64,000 nt of DNA. Origin: a virus. Made by a program: the position numbers and the translations under genes. The notes beneath the pieces were generated by a model that had not been told where the DNA came from, did no database searches, and saw only the letters and a program-made list of their open reading frames with translations. Position 1 is the first letter of the stretch. Every line of letters starts with the position of its first letter. The stretch is taken from positions 1-64,000 of IMG/VR virus record IMGVR_UViG_3300009164_000001; one strand, written 5' to 3'. This document shows, one piece after another, positions 8,543-20,400 of this stretch.

Positions 8543-9294
8543 GTAAACTGCTTGAACAGATCGGGGATTGGGGACCTATTCATCAATCGATAGTAGAAAG
8601 CCACCCCGGTCTTTACAGGCAGCTCGTAGACTTTGTCCAATTTCATAGAACTAACTACACTGTTTATCCTTCTGCACCAGAAGTGTTTAGAGCATTCGAG
8701 TTATGTCAAATGAAGGACCTACGAGTTGTCATCATAGGGCAAGATCCATATCACAATGGAGCTGCTACCGGCCTTTGCTTTGGAGTTAAAGAGGGAATGA
8801 AAATTAATCCTAGTCTACGAGTGATACAGAAAGAAATCTGTAGATCCCATGGCATAGACGAATCAGATGCAAAAACAACTGAGTTCGATTATTCATTGTC
8901 GCACCTGGCCAAGCAAGGGACATTGCTACTGAACACTACTTTAACTGTTACTAAGGGTAAACCAAATTCACACGAACAAGTGTGGGGCTGGTACTCCAAG
9001 GAAATAGTTAAAGCAATATGTGAGAATCTAGACGGAGTCATCTTTCTACTTTGGGGTAAGTTTGCACAACATGCCTTTGGAGGAATAGTTAAAGAGGTGA
9101 ATAACTTGAAGGATAAATCACATATCATCTTTGCAGCGTCACATCCGGCTGCTGAGGTATATGGAGGTAATGCTAGATTTATTGGTTGTAATCATTTCAT
9201 TAAAGTTAATGAAGTAATTGCAGAGCCAATTAATTGGTTTACATTACCAGAAAAGAAAGAGGATGAATTAGAATCTCAATTTAATTTATTATGA
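8539..9294 (+). CDS. ung: Uracil-DNA glycosylase, family 1
   Basis: This 251-aa enzyme removes uracil from DNA. Motif A is intact: VVIIGQDPYHNG with the catalytic water-activating Asp69. The uracil-recognition strand LLLNTTLTV (N132) and the segment VIFLLWGKFAQ are also present. The second catalytic block has the histidine (about H202), but the usual HPSPLS loop is HPAAEV, so the minor-groove leucine wedge is missing or replaced. Uracil-DNA glycosylase is a known component of crAss-like replication modules. The gene overlaps both neighbours by 4 bases (ATGA), so it is translated in step with them. It acts together with the DUF1599 gene downstream in nucleotide or base quality control, as an inference. 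Confidence 0.92.
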   Translation: MSKLLEQIGDWGPIHQSIVESHPGLYRQLVDFVQFHRTNYTVYPSAPEVFRAFELCQMKDLRVVIIGQDPYHNGAATGLCFGVKEGMKINPSLRVIQKEICRSHGIDESDAKTTEFDYSLSHLAKQGTLLLNTTLTVTKGKPNSHEQVWGWYSKEIVKAICENLDGVIFLLWGKFAQHAFGGIVKEVNNLKDKSHIIFAASHPAAEVYGGNARFIGCNHFIKVNEVIAEPINWFTLPEKKEDELESQFNLL

Positions 9295-9698
9295 AAGATA
9301 GAGAACAGCAAATTACAGATGTCTGTAACAAAATTAAAGTACTTTTGTTACTAAAGAACAAAGCTTACGGGGACTCAGCACTTGAGCCCGTAAGAATCTT
9401 TTCAAAAAGTGATTCTTTAGATGGATTACTTGTACGTATTGATGACAAGTTATCTCGTATTAAGAATGTAGGAGTTGCATCTAATGCTACTGAAGACACT
9501 CTTCTGGATCTGATTGGGTACTTAGTTCTTTTGAAAGTTCAATTGGATGAAAAAAACCAAAATCTATCTACAGTTTATGAAAAGTTTGATGGAGTAGATC
9601 AGTTAGGTTTACCAAAAATGAAACCTAATTACTCGTATGGTACTAATAAAGATATCGAGAAGATTCGATATACTAATGGTACTTTAACAGGATATTAA
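9291..9698 (+). CDS. DUF1599-like (nucleotide modification-associated domain 1) protein
   Basis: This 135-aa protein carries the signature NKAYGDSALEPVRIFSK, then LVRIDDKLSRIKN, then EDTLLDLIGYLVLLKV. This matches the DUF1599 family, a relative of all-alpha NTP pyrophosphatases (MazG/dUTPase-like) found beside nucleotide-modification genes. The E/D residues in the helices EDTLLDLIGY could bind magnesium. The natural guess is a house-cleaning or nucleotide-pool role next to uracil-DNA glycosylase. The gene overlaps the UDG stop by 4 bases and is the last gene of the rightward block, 12 bases before the shared terminator. Confidence 0.75.
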   Translation: MKDREQQITDVCNKIKVLLLLKNKAYGDSALEPVRIFSKSDSLDGLLVRIDDKLSRIKNVGVASNATEDTLLDLIGYLVLLKVQLDEKNQNLSTVYEKFDGVDQLGLPKMKPNYSYGTNKDIEKIRYTNGTLTGY

Positions 9699-9710
9699 AA
9701 AGAAAAAGGA

Positions 9711-9732
9711 AAGGGGCAGTAGCCCCTTTTTT
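9711..9732. terminator. Bidirectional terminator between early and late blocks
   Basis: AAGGGGC (9711-9717) pairs with GCCCCTT (9722-9728) around AGTA. The hairpin is followed by a T run on the + strand and, read leftward, by TCCTTTTTCTTTTT. It sits in the 41-base gap between the converging blocks and can stop both. Confidence 0.9.
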
Positions 9733-9739
9733 ATTGCCC

Positions 9740-12700
9740 TTATTTATTGCTTCCTGCTCCAAGATCAAACCACTTAGCTGCGGCCCCTGGATCAGAAGAC
9801 TTTTCAATTCCTCCCCATATTGGGATAAGCTTTGCAATTTTTGCTTGTAACTTGCTGTCCCCTTTTTCGTGTATTCCAGAACGACGTTGGTAGTAAGAAT
9901 CTTCATCGTTTCCAGTTACAGTTCCTACAGCTGTAGAGAATGTTTGGTGAACAACATCTAAGAATCTTTGTAGCGGTCGAACAGTTGCTGTAGGACTTAC
10001 TGCAAGCTTTAAGAATTCTTCTGGGTTTATGAACTGAGTTAATTCAGAATTCATACGAAGAGCTTGATACATCAAGAATTGTTCTCCGTAGCTTTCATCA
10101 TCGTCATCTCCACCTAAAGCTGATAAGATTAGCAAGCATAATGTAAAGAAGGCCATTTGAACACTAACACGTTTTACGTTTTCTTTCTCAAAGTCTTCCA
10201 TCATTTTGTACACACTTACAAAGTTTCCTCCTTTTCTATATGTATCTCCAATGAAACGTTTCATTGTAGTAAGCATACCTTCTGAAATAGTTCCAAGCTC
10301 TAAGTCACGGTGGATACCCCCACGAAGTCCGTTGTGTCCAAAGTTTCTACGAAGAGATGGTACAAAGTAACGACGGAATAGCATGATTAATTTACCAAAT
10401 GATCTACGTTGAAGCATAGCATCATCAAACTTAGTTTTAACCTGGTTAGTTTTCTTAGTTAATCCAGAAATCTTTCCCATGAACTGCATTCTATTAAACT
10501 CCCCAAGTACTTCTATTGTGATATCATTACCATCTTCATCAATCTCATTTACTTTTTTCATCACACGAACCTTAGGGTCCACAGAATATCGGCCAGTCTT
10601 TTCATCTAAGACAAATACATCCCAAAGATTTGCATCTTGGCCTTCTGCATTCTTAAGCACTTGTCCATTTTCATCAAGTAACTTTCCTCTGTATGAATCC
10701 ATTAAAGCAAACATACGAGTAACAGCTGTCTCATGTTCAGGGATCTTTTGAAGGATCATTGGAATATCGTTAACAGCTTTTAATGCAAATGGTCCTGACT
10801 TCTTTTTGTTAGCTATGTCTAAGGCCTCTCCAAGAGCATCAAATTGTTGAATGGCTTGTACAAGTTTAGACTGTGGGGCAAATGAATCAAAGTCTTTAAG
10901 TGACGATAATCCTCCATTAGCAATAGAGTAGTACGTTCTCTTAGCCCATGCTAAGTTTGATTTATTAAAGAATTGATTGGCCACTCCTTCTTCTACCATA
11001 CGAACGTTATCTATCAAGAACTGGTTAGTAGCTTGAAGAGCATTGAATGCAAGGTTGTTTAAAGCTGTAAAGCTTGCAAGTTTGTTAGCTATTTTGTTGG
11101 CTGAAAATTCCCGTCCAAAGATATCGAGATTGGTTTTGAGATCCTTCTCTCCATAGAAGATAGTGTCAATCCATTCATTTAAATGTTTAAAGTCATTGCT
11201 ATCCCCTTTTTTAACTACGTGTTTGGTAAATTTAAGTTTCTTACCAAATGCATGGTAGATAGGATGGCCGGCAGAAGTTGTTTCGTATGTTATACGATTT
11301 TCTATTGCATCTCTCATCAATACAACAGCTCCATTAATCTGTGCTTTTCTTTTGAAGATGTTAGTCATTCCAGAGAACTGGACGATCGTGCTAGCCAAGT
11401 CACGACTAACTAATTTTTCTTCAAGAGGATTTACGTAGTAAACAGGTATTACTTTTTTAGTAGACTCTCTGTTTGCATTGATTGCATCCCCATAGCTTGT
11501 ATCTGTAGATAAGAATTGAAATGCTTCTTTAGTAGCATCTTTAGTTGCTGACCATGCTCCTTCTCTTTGTACTTTTTCTAAACCTTCTGCACGAATACTT
11601 GGGGCAATGTAACTAAAGTTATCCCAAGAGTTTTTTGGTTGCTGACTAGCCTGTCCTAAGATTTTTTGTTTCTCTTTGTAAAGGTCAAGCAATCCATTGT
11701 AATAAGCAAATGCTGCAGGGTTTGATTGAAGTTGTGCATATTTAGGGTTTGCATACTTAGCATTAGGTTGCACAGCATTGTATTTAAATACGTTTCTGTT
11801 AGTGTCGTAGATTTTATTAATCATAGACTCTACAGTGTCAAAGTCATACTTATACTTAGCCATCAGCTCTGGATCCGGTGTCTTTGGGTTACCGTCAGCA
11901 TCAATTCCACTTGACTCTTGAAGCATAAGATTGTAGTATGCATCTTTGTCAAGAAGCAATTTATCAAGACGTGCTTGAGAGTCTGGACTTGGTGTTGTAT
12001 TAGCTGCATACCATGCTGCTACCTCTGTGTAATATGCTGCTTTAGCTGGAGATTTTTTCCAAGTTTTTAATGCATCCTCGTCTGATTTTTCTGGCTTAGC
12101 ATATTTTGCAGCAAGCATGTCGTACATATCAGACTCATCTTTCTTAAATCTTTTTACGTCGTAAGGCTGTACAAAAGATAGTAATCTCATTACCTCTCTT
12201 TTACCACTTTCAGGATTGTAAATTCTATATTCTTGTGTTTCTAATAATGCATCGTTAAATGTATTAGGATTTACACTTCCTCCTACAGATTCTTCGTAGG
12301 CCTTGTAAAGAGCTGCTACTCTGTAAATATCTGCTTGTGTATCATCATTGGCTTGATACATTTTGTCTTTTAACATTGTTGCAAACATTTGCAAACCAAC
12401 TTTAGATGAGTAGATGATTGGGTCCATCAAGTAACTAAATGCAGATTTATCTGCTTGCCCTTCTTTAAACTCTCTGATTAAAGTTGCACGAGTAATTTTC
12501 TTATTTTTAAGCTGCTCAATATTTAATGCTTTTAACATTTCATGAGTCTCTTCTTTAGTAATTGTACCTTCTTTTTGTTGATTAAGAATATTGTAGTATT
12601 CTTCAGTACGTTCAATAGCAACTAAACGATCATTCTTTTCAATGTTAGCAACAGCAGAATCAATCTGATCATTAATTTCAGGAGTATTGTATTCTAACAA

Positions 12701-14476
12701 CAAGTCCACCATCATAGGTATACCTGTCTCTAAGTACTTATCCGACATACCTTTCATTACATCGACAGCACTTACAATACTCTGTTCTAAAGATGAAAGT
12801 TCTTTGTATTTAGGATCGGTTAATAACTGTTCTTTAGTAAGACCTTTTCTTTCAATCTTATAACGTACAAGCTCACGGATGGCTCCCATCATACTATCTT
12901 TAGCCTCTTTGGCTCCAAAGAAATCAGATAAGTTTTGGCCTGCAGAATGCAGTTGGTGGATAAGTTTTAAACGTTGGTCTGTTGATAAACCAGTACTATA
13001 CTCTTGATTAACTTGTTCTATTAATGTTTTAGTGTTGTCTACAAGAGAAACTGCATACTCAATAAATTCTCCTAAATCCTCAAGCTCTTTTGCTAATTCT
13101 AATTTAGCTTGAATATTTTTTATTTTTTCAATTTCTTTTTCACTTGCATTCTCCCCTTGACGTTGAAGATTGATCATAGCTTCTTCTAAAGCTATTTTAG
13201 CTTGTGTCAATACTTCATCAAATCTTTTCTTTTTCTCATTGTCTAGAGCTTTACTGTCTGCTGCAAGAAATCCTACTGACATATTTTTAAACAGTCTGCT
13301 ATCAATCTTATCTTTCATAAGAATTTGAGCAAGCTCTTCAACTGCAGACGGTCTTGCTTCTACACCAAAAAGTTTAGATAATGCACGAAAGATTCTATTT
13401 ACAATTGTTTGGAATTTGTTAGGATTCTTTCGTTGAATTTTTGCTCCAGCTATACCAATAGCAGTAGTCAAAACTTCATTATCTAATTGCTTCCCATTTA
13501 ATTCTGGGTAAGCTAGTTGTACTTGTTTATACAGATTGGTGTTACGAAGTTCTGCTATTGCTCTATTAACAACAGGGTTGTCTTCTCCAAGTAAATCTAA
13601 TAAGATGTGCCCAAACTCGTGGATAGCTGTATCCTCTGTCACCCTTGAAGGGTTAAGACGAATTATAGGTTTTTTACCAGGTGTAGAATCTACTCTACCT
13701 TTCCCATCTAATTCAGGATCAATAATGATTTCAATAGGGATACCAGCTCTTTCAAAAGCAACTCTCATTCTGTTGATACCCTCAGATATTGTTTCAATCT
13801 CAACATTCTGCATTCCCTCAATATCAATTCTGCTATCTTTTGACTCTTGTTCAAATCTAGCCATGATACTCTGGACATTCTCACGAGTCATTTTTGATTC
13901 AGCAACAGCTGCATCAAGAAGGTTTGGATTAAACTGATGTTTAAATTGTGAGGTTACTTGAGATGGTACCGGAACTACTGCTCTAGGACTTGCAACTCTA
14001 GCTGGACGTGGATCACCTGTAAGTGGAATGATAGGGTTAATATATCCATTGCTTCTTATAGGCTGTTCTAAAGCATACTCATAAGAGATTTGCTCGTTTT
14101 CAAATACTGGGGCAAGATTTGGTTGAATAGCACTAAGAATGTTTTCATTAAATCTTACAGCTATTTCTACATTGTTATTACGGCCTTCACGTTGTACTGG
14201 GGTAAGAGATATCACTGGGGCCGGTGCTCCGTAGTTAAATTGAAGAATTGCATTTAATTGCATAATATCTTCAATAGGAGATAAATCAAATCCAGTTTTA
14301 AGAATAGGGTTGAATAATCCCATTACATCAGCATCTGCTAATTCTCGTAATAAGTCTATAGCAGTAACATAACCTACCGAAGCAAGTTTGTTATCAATCA
14401 TGTTGATTACTCTAGTGTGGACAGGAGATTGTCTGATCTGTCCGTTTTGGTCTATTCTTAAATATGTACAAGGCAT
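9740..14476 (-). CDS. Giant virion protein with N-terminal zincin metalloprotease motif (last late gene)
   Basis: This 1578-aa protein is probably packaged and ejected with the RNA polymerase, from its place in the crAss-type giant-ORF block. Residues 275-345 carry a gluzincin-like protease signature: AIHEFGHILLDLLGED (H286, E287, H290) and a likely third zinc ligand at E334 in NEVLTTAIG. The middle (about 400-760) is long helical and coiled-coil-like. The C-terminal 300 residues are basic and end near a short hydrophobic helix (MAFFTLCLLILSAL) that could enter a membrane. The ATG at 14476 lies 4 bases after a TATCTTTG element. It is the last gene of the leftward block; its stop is 8 bases from the shared terminator. 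Protease activity is a prediction; the virion location is inference. Confidence 0.75.
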   Translation of the reverse strand: MPCTYLRIDQNGQIRQSPVHTRVINMIDNKLASVGYVTAIDLLRELADADVMGLFNPILKTGFDLSPIEDIMQLNAILQFNYGAPAPVISLTPVQREGRNNNVEIAVRFNENILSAIQPNLAPVFENEQISYEYALEQPIRSNGYINPIIPLTGDPRPARVASPRAVVPVPSQVTSQFKHQFNPNLLDAAVAESKMTRENVQSIMARFEQESKDSRIDIEGMQNVEIETISEGINRMRVAFERAGIPIEIIIDPELDGKGRVDSTPGKKPIIRLNPSRVTEDTAIHEFGHILLDLLGEDNPVVNRAIAELRNTNLYKQVQLAYPELNGKQLDNEVLTTAIGIAGAKIQRKNPNKFQTIVNRIFRALSKLFGVEARPSAVEELAQILMKDKIDSRLFKNMSVGFLAADSKALDNEKKKRFDEVLTQAKIALEEAMINLQRQGENASEKEIEKIKNIQAKLELAKELEDLGEFIEYAVSLVDNTKTLIEQVNQEYSTGLSTDQRLKLIHQLHSAGQNLSDFFGAKEAKDSMMGAIRELVRYKIERKGLTKEQLLTDPKYKELSSLEQSIVSAVDVMKGMSDKYLETGIPMMVDLLLEYNTPEINDQIDSAVANIEKNDRLVAIERTEEYYNILNQQKEGTITKEETHEMLKALNIEQLKNKKITRATLIREFKEGQADKSAFSYLMDPIIYSSKVGLQMFATMLKDKMYQANDDTQADIYRVAALYKAYEESVGGSVNPNTFNDALLETQEYRIYNPESGKREVMRLLSFVQPYDVKRFKKDESDMYDMLAAKYAKPEKSDEDALKTWKKSPAKAAYYTEVAAWYAANTTPSPDSQARLDKLLLDKDAYYNLMLQESSGIDADGNPKTPDPELMAKYKYDFDTVESMINKIYDTNRNVFKYNAVQPNAKYANPKYAQLQSNPAAFAYYNGLLDLYKEKQKILGQASQQPKNSWDNFSYIAPSIRAEGLEKVQREGAWSATKDATKEAFQFLSTDTSYGDAINANRESTKKVIPVYYVNPLEEKLVSRDLASTIVQFSGMTNIFKRKAQINGAVVLMRDAIENRITYETTSAGHPIYHAFGKKLKFTKHVVKKGDSNDFKHLNEWIDTIFYGEKDLKTNLDIFGREFSANKIANKLASFTALNNLAFNALQATNQFLIDNVRMVEEGVANQFFNKSNLAWAKRTYYSIANGGLSSLKDFDSFAPQSKLVQAIQQFDALGEALDIANKKKSGPFALKAVNDIPMILQKIPEHETAVTRMFALMDSYRGKLLDENGQVLKNAEGQDANLWDVFVLDEKTGRYSVDPKVRVMKKVNEIDEDGNDITIEVLGEFNRMQFMGKISGLTKKTNQVKTKFDDAMLQRRSFGKLIMLFRRYFVPSLRRNFGHNGLRGGIHRDLELGTISEGMLTTMKRFIGDTYRKGGNFVSVYKMMEDFEKENVKRVSVQMAFFTLCLLILSALGGDDDDESYGEQFLMYQALRMNSELTQFINPEEFLKLAVSPTATVRPLQRFLDVVHQTFSTAVGTVTGNDEDSYYQRRSGIHEKGDSKLQAKIAKLIPIWGGIEKSSDPGAAAKWFDLGAGSNK

Positions 14477-14480
14477 AATA

Positions 14481-14488
14481 CAAAGATA
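14481..14488 (-). promoter_or_regulatory. TAnnTTTG element before the 1578-aa gene
   Basis: On the minus strand TATCTTTG ends 4 bases before the ATG at 14476. It matches the Bacteroidota -7 consensus TAnnTTTG, but no clear -33 TTTG is visible upstream. It is one of five such sites at matching positions in the late block. Confidence 0.4.
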
Positions 14489-14494
14489 ATCAGA

Positions 14495-17400
14495 TTATAT
14501 AAAGCACGACATAGTTCCATCTTCATTTCCTATGTTATTCACTCCTGCTTCCCATACAGCATTTCTTCCAGAAGTTATGTAACTAACTAAATTAGTAGGC
14601 ACATCATTTTTAAGTACGTATGAAATACCAGTACCGTATAACTTTGTAGCTCCTCTAGCTGCAAATGATCCTGCTAGAGCTGTGTACATAGATACTTCTC
14701 TGGAATCATTTGGAATTCTTTGATATACTGCAGAAGTTTTAGCATCTTGGTTACGAACTATAACAAATGGTTTATGTATCTCTTTGCTAGTAATTATTGT
14801 TGCCATATCTGGTTTAAGCTCATCACTAGGGACAGTTGATAACATCCCTTGGCCAGCAGCTCTCATTTTACCAAACATAGTCATATATCTAACTAGATCT
14901 TTTGCATCAAAGTAATTACCATCTGCAAGTTTTTCTCTTTCGTTGTACATGAATTCTGAGATTGTAACTTTCTTATCAGAACCTTCTACTTCCATTGGAG
15001 TAGTAAAGAATTCAGATGGAACAAGGTCAGAGTATGAATCAGCACTTTGTCTAAAACCATTAGTAATAAACGTATGCATAACCAAGTCTCTCCCTAAACG
15101 TTTGATTTGATTAACTTGAGATTGAATCTCTGGACTGTATTTTCCATCAGGTCCTAAAAACTTTTGCTCAAGAGGAGCAGACACATATGCAACAGGATTG
15201 TACAGCATTGTACGAAGATTGTTTGTGTAAGCTTCTTTTGCTGAACGTGTAGGAGTTACAGAGTTATCAAACTTAATACCGTAGTAACCAGCTTGTGCAT
15301 TAACATCTAACTCTAAGTTAGCAATGAATGGTGCACTAGCTAAAGCTGGGTGCTTTGCTCTAAGTTTTAACATTCTTTCTCCAATGTTGTTAGAAGGACT
15401 GTCGTACAAATCTCCATAAGTAGTATTTGCAAAAAATGGAGATCCAGGCCTCATCAACATCATAAACATTAAGTTGTAGTCAATCAACTGATGCATTTCT
15501 GCATTGACATCATTTCTACCACTAGCTCTCTTTAAGTTTTCTTTGAAGTTGTTGAAAGCATTTGAAGTACGGATTGGAAAGTACATACCTGCAAGTTCCA
15601 ATCCATCTCTTAATAACTTTTCATAACCTCTTTCAAATCCGTAAATAGAATTTTCTCCAATGTATTGATCTACCACGTTACGGCCGGGGCTCATGCTGTC
15701 AAAGAATAAAACTTCTTTGTTTACTTTTCCATCTTCTGTATCGTAGTCCTCATCAAACTCAGCTTGCTTATCCTGGTACCCTTGAATAGAACCAATACGA
15801 TTCATACCATCCATAGAATCTGGAGTAATACGTTTGTACATGTTCATCAAGCTTCTACCAGCTTTTGAAAAGAATTCAAAGTTGTGTAGGAAGATTGCTT
15901 GTTCAGCCATATCTCTTCCTTCGATAAAATTAAATCCTGCTTGTTGAGTAGCGGCTTTAGAACCAGCAATGTTTGCAAGTTCAGAAGCTTTCATTGGAAG
16001 AGATTGAGCTAAGTTTATACCTTCTCCTTTAGGGATAAGATTATTTAAGTTATACTTTGTCTTGATAAAATCAATAGACTTAGTTAATTTTCTTAAATCT
16101 CCTCCATGCTTTGTTTCAAACACATCTATTAACTCTCTAATGATAGGCTGGTTCAAGAAGTTGGTGCATGTTTTAGAACTATACTCAGGAAAGAAACCTA
16201 AGAATAATGCACGTACTCTAGAGGTAAGCATGTTGTCATTTAACTCCGTATGAATAGGAACGTTTGAAGCATCCACAGCAGCTGATAAGAACAAAGATGT
16301 TGATCTGTCTGTAGGGATACCTTGTGCTTCTTTTACGTAGTTAATGTATTCAGTTATGTTTCCTGAGTCATCAATTATTTTAATAGCATGGCTTTTATTT
16401 ATAGCAATGTTACCGTGAGAAGCTACGTTACGTCCAGACAGCATGTTTGCATAGATACCACGAAGTTTGTTACCCTTGATACTACGAACAATAGTGTTAG
16501 CTTCAGTATCCCAAGCATTCCAGTCAGTAGCCATTCCAAGTTCAGGCTTTACTTTTCTAACACGAGCTGCTTCATTAGGAAGGGTCTTGTCATCGAGTGG
16601 AGCAAATACCTCATTGAAGTGAGCAGGATTAGAGTAGACTGCTTCAACTGTATCAAAGATAATGTTGTTTAGCATCTCTGGTGTTACAAGCTTTTCATTA
16701 GATAAAGCTGCTACATTTTTTGCAAGTGTCTTATAGTTTGGAATTACTTTTCTAATGCTGTATGGGTAATCTGGGGTCGGCTCAACTTTCTCTACCTCTG
16801 GGAAAAGTAAAGTTAATTTATCGACGTCATGGTCAGATCCCATCAACTTGATAAGCTGTCCTGGTACAACGATTCCTTTTTGGTAGTTGGCTGGTAAGAA
16901 CTTAGCAATTTTTAAAATAATGGTTGCAGACTTATCGGCATTAGGGGTACGGTAACCTATGATTCTACGTAGTTCTTCTGGTACATCGTCCAAAGATTCA
17001 CCTGGTTCAATCCCAAACTGACGAGCAAGGTCTTCACGAATCATGATCTCAGCATGAATAACTCTCTTACCGTCTTCAGAAATTTGTGTGAAGTTTAATG
17101 CATTGTCTACTCTGTGCCCACCTATCTGTGCAATCTGTACTGCATCGTATCCTTTAGCCTTTTGGTTAAACACTTTGTTGTTAACCAAAGACATGATGAT
17201 AGACTCATACTTCTTATTGTAGATAGGTAAGTCTAATGGAATAGAGAACCTTGGCATTCCTGTCTCATCAAAACTAATCTTGATAGCATCAGAATAATTT
17301 GAAGGAAGATCACTCTCATCAATCTGCTTTAACAAAATATCTCTTACCTTTTGCAAAACTTCTAGTTTTACTTTTTTAAGGTTATCAATATCTCCTAGTG

Positions 17401-20400
17401 CAGTTGCTTCTCTAAGCTTGTCAATCCCTAATTCTTCTTCTACTGCATTTGTATCTCTTCTAAGTTTCTCTTCAATAGCAGCATGGTATAGCTTCTTCAT
17501 TGCAGATCCAGTCAAGCTAACTTGAGAACCTAGTCCTGCATTTAAATCATAGATAGTCCCATCTGCAACATTAGCAATCATGTTCTTTTTCAACTGACGG
17601 CTGATGATAACTTTTGGATCAGGTTTCATCTCCCCAATGTTCTGAGGGAAACGAAGTTTCTTAGAGTTATTTTTATTTATAACCATATTACTGAGTTCCC
17701 CAATATTCCCAGTATGTTGGTATACCCCACGTTTTGCTACCTTCTTACCTGATACGTGATTTAATACGTGCAAAGGCTGTAAACCTTGTCCTGCATATTG
17801 TCCGTCAAGTTCCATACGTGAACGTATGTCTTCAAGGTGTGGGAAATCTTTTGTGTATTCTTTCAACAATACAGTGTACGAATTCTTTTCAGAAGTTGTG
17901 CTCATCATATTGTTTTCTTTGTCGTAGTGTACATCCTCATAGTATGGTTTATGTGGTGTAACAGGGACAGCTTCTCCTTCTTTATAACCTTTAGGGAGGA
18001 ATCCTTTTTGGTATACAAACTTACCAGTTTTCTTATATGCTTTGTAAGCCTCTTCTTCTTCTGTGCCCCATTTACCTTCTCCCATAGAGATGTATCTATG
18101 CATGTCTAAGCTAATAAAAGCCTGAGCATCTGTAGATTCAAAAGCTCCTGGACGATAAGCATCAGCAATAGCTAATGACTTTTCAAAAACTCTTGTAGTT
18201 GCTGGTAAAAGTGCAGCTATTTCTGTATTAATTTTTGCAGAAGAAACTCTTCCTTTAGAATTAGCTGCATTAATTGTAATATTTTTTCCTGAGATTTTTA
18301 CAGCTGGTTCTGTTTCAGTAGCTGTTGCATTGTATTCAAATGTAACTCTGTACTTGTTAACAGTTGGGCCTAGCTTTGATAACTCATTGTTGATAAGTCC
18401 CCTAGCAATGTTATCACAAGCTGCATGTCCTTGGGCAGTAAGTGCAGGAGTCAAGTCAAGATGCAAATCTCTCATTGTAACTTCATTGAACTCTTTTATC
18501 ATTCCATAAAGCTCTCCTTTAATGAATGTTCTTGCATTTGACAACTCTCCTTGTAAAGCCAATCTTGTACCAGGTGTAGTTAAATGGCCCATACGTTTGT
18601 AGAAGTTCTCTAAGTTCTTGTGATTTGCTCTGCTTCCACGGAACATTTTCACAATTTCATTTCTCATTAAAGCTTCTGTAACAATGAATCCTCTCATTGT
18701 AGTTTCAAGGGCACCTTTTTCTTGAGAGAAGTTTATGGCTCCTACTCCAAGGCTGCCTATTTTTTTACTATCTTTTAAAGCAACTGTTGCAGCCTCTGCC
18801 TGCTTTGTAAAATATTCACTCATTTTAAGAGTCATTTTAGCAAGCCTAGCATCTATATCAATAGTCTCTGCAGGAGTTAGTTTTCCTGCTACATAATCAT
18901 TTATTTTATCACTCAGTTGTTGAACACCGTTGTAAGCAACACTGTCTTCTTTTATTACTTCATCAGTTACAATGGTTAATCCGTCTGCATCTTTTGCAGT
19001 AAACTGGAAATAATCTTCATTAAAGGCATTCCCTAAATATTTATTGTCTTTTAGAATTCCTTCTTTTGTCGGGTTACCTGGCTCAGTGTGCACACCTTCT
19101 AAAAGTGTACTATAGTTCTTAGTTGTAATTGCAGTGTGTACAACTTGCTTAGCAGCTGATACACGTAACAAGTCTTGTACAATCTGTGCTTTTATTAAGT
19201 CAGCCTCAGAGTTATCGATACCATAAGGGTTTACTAAGACTCTTGGTACCTCAATGAAAGAATATTTGTTACGGTCAGATTGAACTGGTACAGCAATAAA
19301 GCAGGTCTCAGATCTTGGGTCATTGTTGATAAAGGCATTGATCCTTACAACTAAGTTATCAAGTTTTGAGAAGTCCTCGTAAGACATTGCATCATCAACT
19401 TTGTCCCCACTTTTAGCAGCATCAAAGTCAACTACTTTAAAATCTTTTAAGAATCCTGGAGTTTTTAAGTATCTAAATAATACACTTGCAAACTTAGGAT
19501 TGTTACCTCCATTAATGAATGGATCTGACATGTATTCTTTATACAGTTCAACACTCTCAGCACTTCCATCACTAAGGGTGTTAACAATATCATTCATGTT
19601 AGATGCAAGATTAGATGGGTACATAGCTTTACCCTTACTGTTCACAAAGCTTTCTCCAATTGTATTTAGCATTGGAGTAAAGTAATTAACAATACCTGTA
19701 ACTAATGCTTTATTTAAACTGATGTAGTCTGCTGTTGGAGTGATTGTCTCAAGCTGTTCTACAGTACTTTGTCTAGAAGGTGTGAATTTTGCAGACAGTT
19801 TTAATACTTTAGTTAAATCTGCTGCAAGTAATTTAAGTAATCCAGTTCCATTATAGTTTCTAACTAATCCATTAGGGGATTTAATTCCTACACCAACGTT
19901 TATTAAAGACTGTAATGCCCATTTAGTTTCAGCTATATTTGAAGAGTCAGTTCCGATGTGCATCCCTAAGGCCCACATTAATTCTGCTACTTTTTCTACA
20001 GTCTCATTGATAGATCCATCAGATGTTTGAACAACAAATGTTCTTGGATCAGATTTATTTAACCCTTTTTCTAAGTCTCTAACAATAGCAGCTGCTGCTA
20101 ATATTTTTTCTCTATCAGCTTCTAAGTATGTTACTGGACTTCCATCAGAGTTTATAGTTGGTTTACCTGCAGCATCAAGCACCGGTTTTCTTTGGTACAA
20201 GGCTCTAGGGTTCTCATTGTTATCTCTGATAAGTTGGGTTTTCCAACGGTCAATTGTCCCAGCTACTACGTCCTTTCTATTAGGATTGATTACGTCTGCA
20301 AATCTTTTATTGCCTTCAATACGATCTTTGATCATAATGAATTCAGTATTTACAAGAGCAAAAGCAGTGTAAAGCATTGCACAGTCACGGTCATCTAATT

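Noticed and set aside
13536-13937. Rightward 133-aa frame
   Set aside because: It is antisense to the zincin region of the 1578-aa protein, and no rightward genes occur beyond the terminator at 9711.
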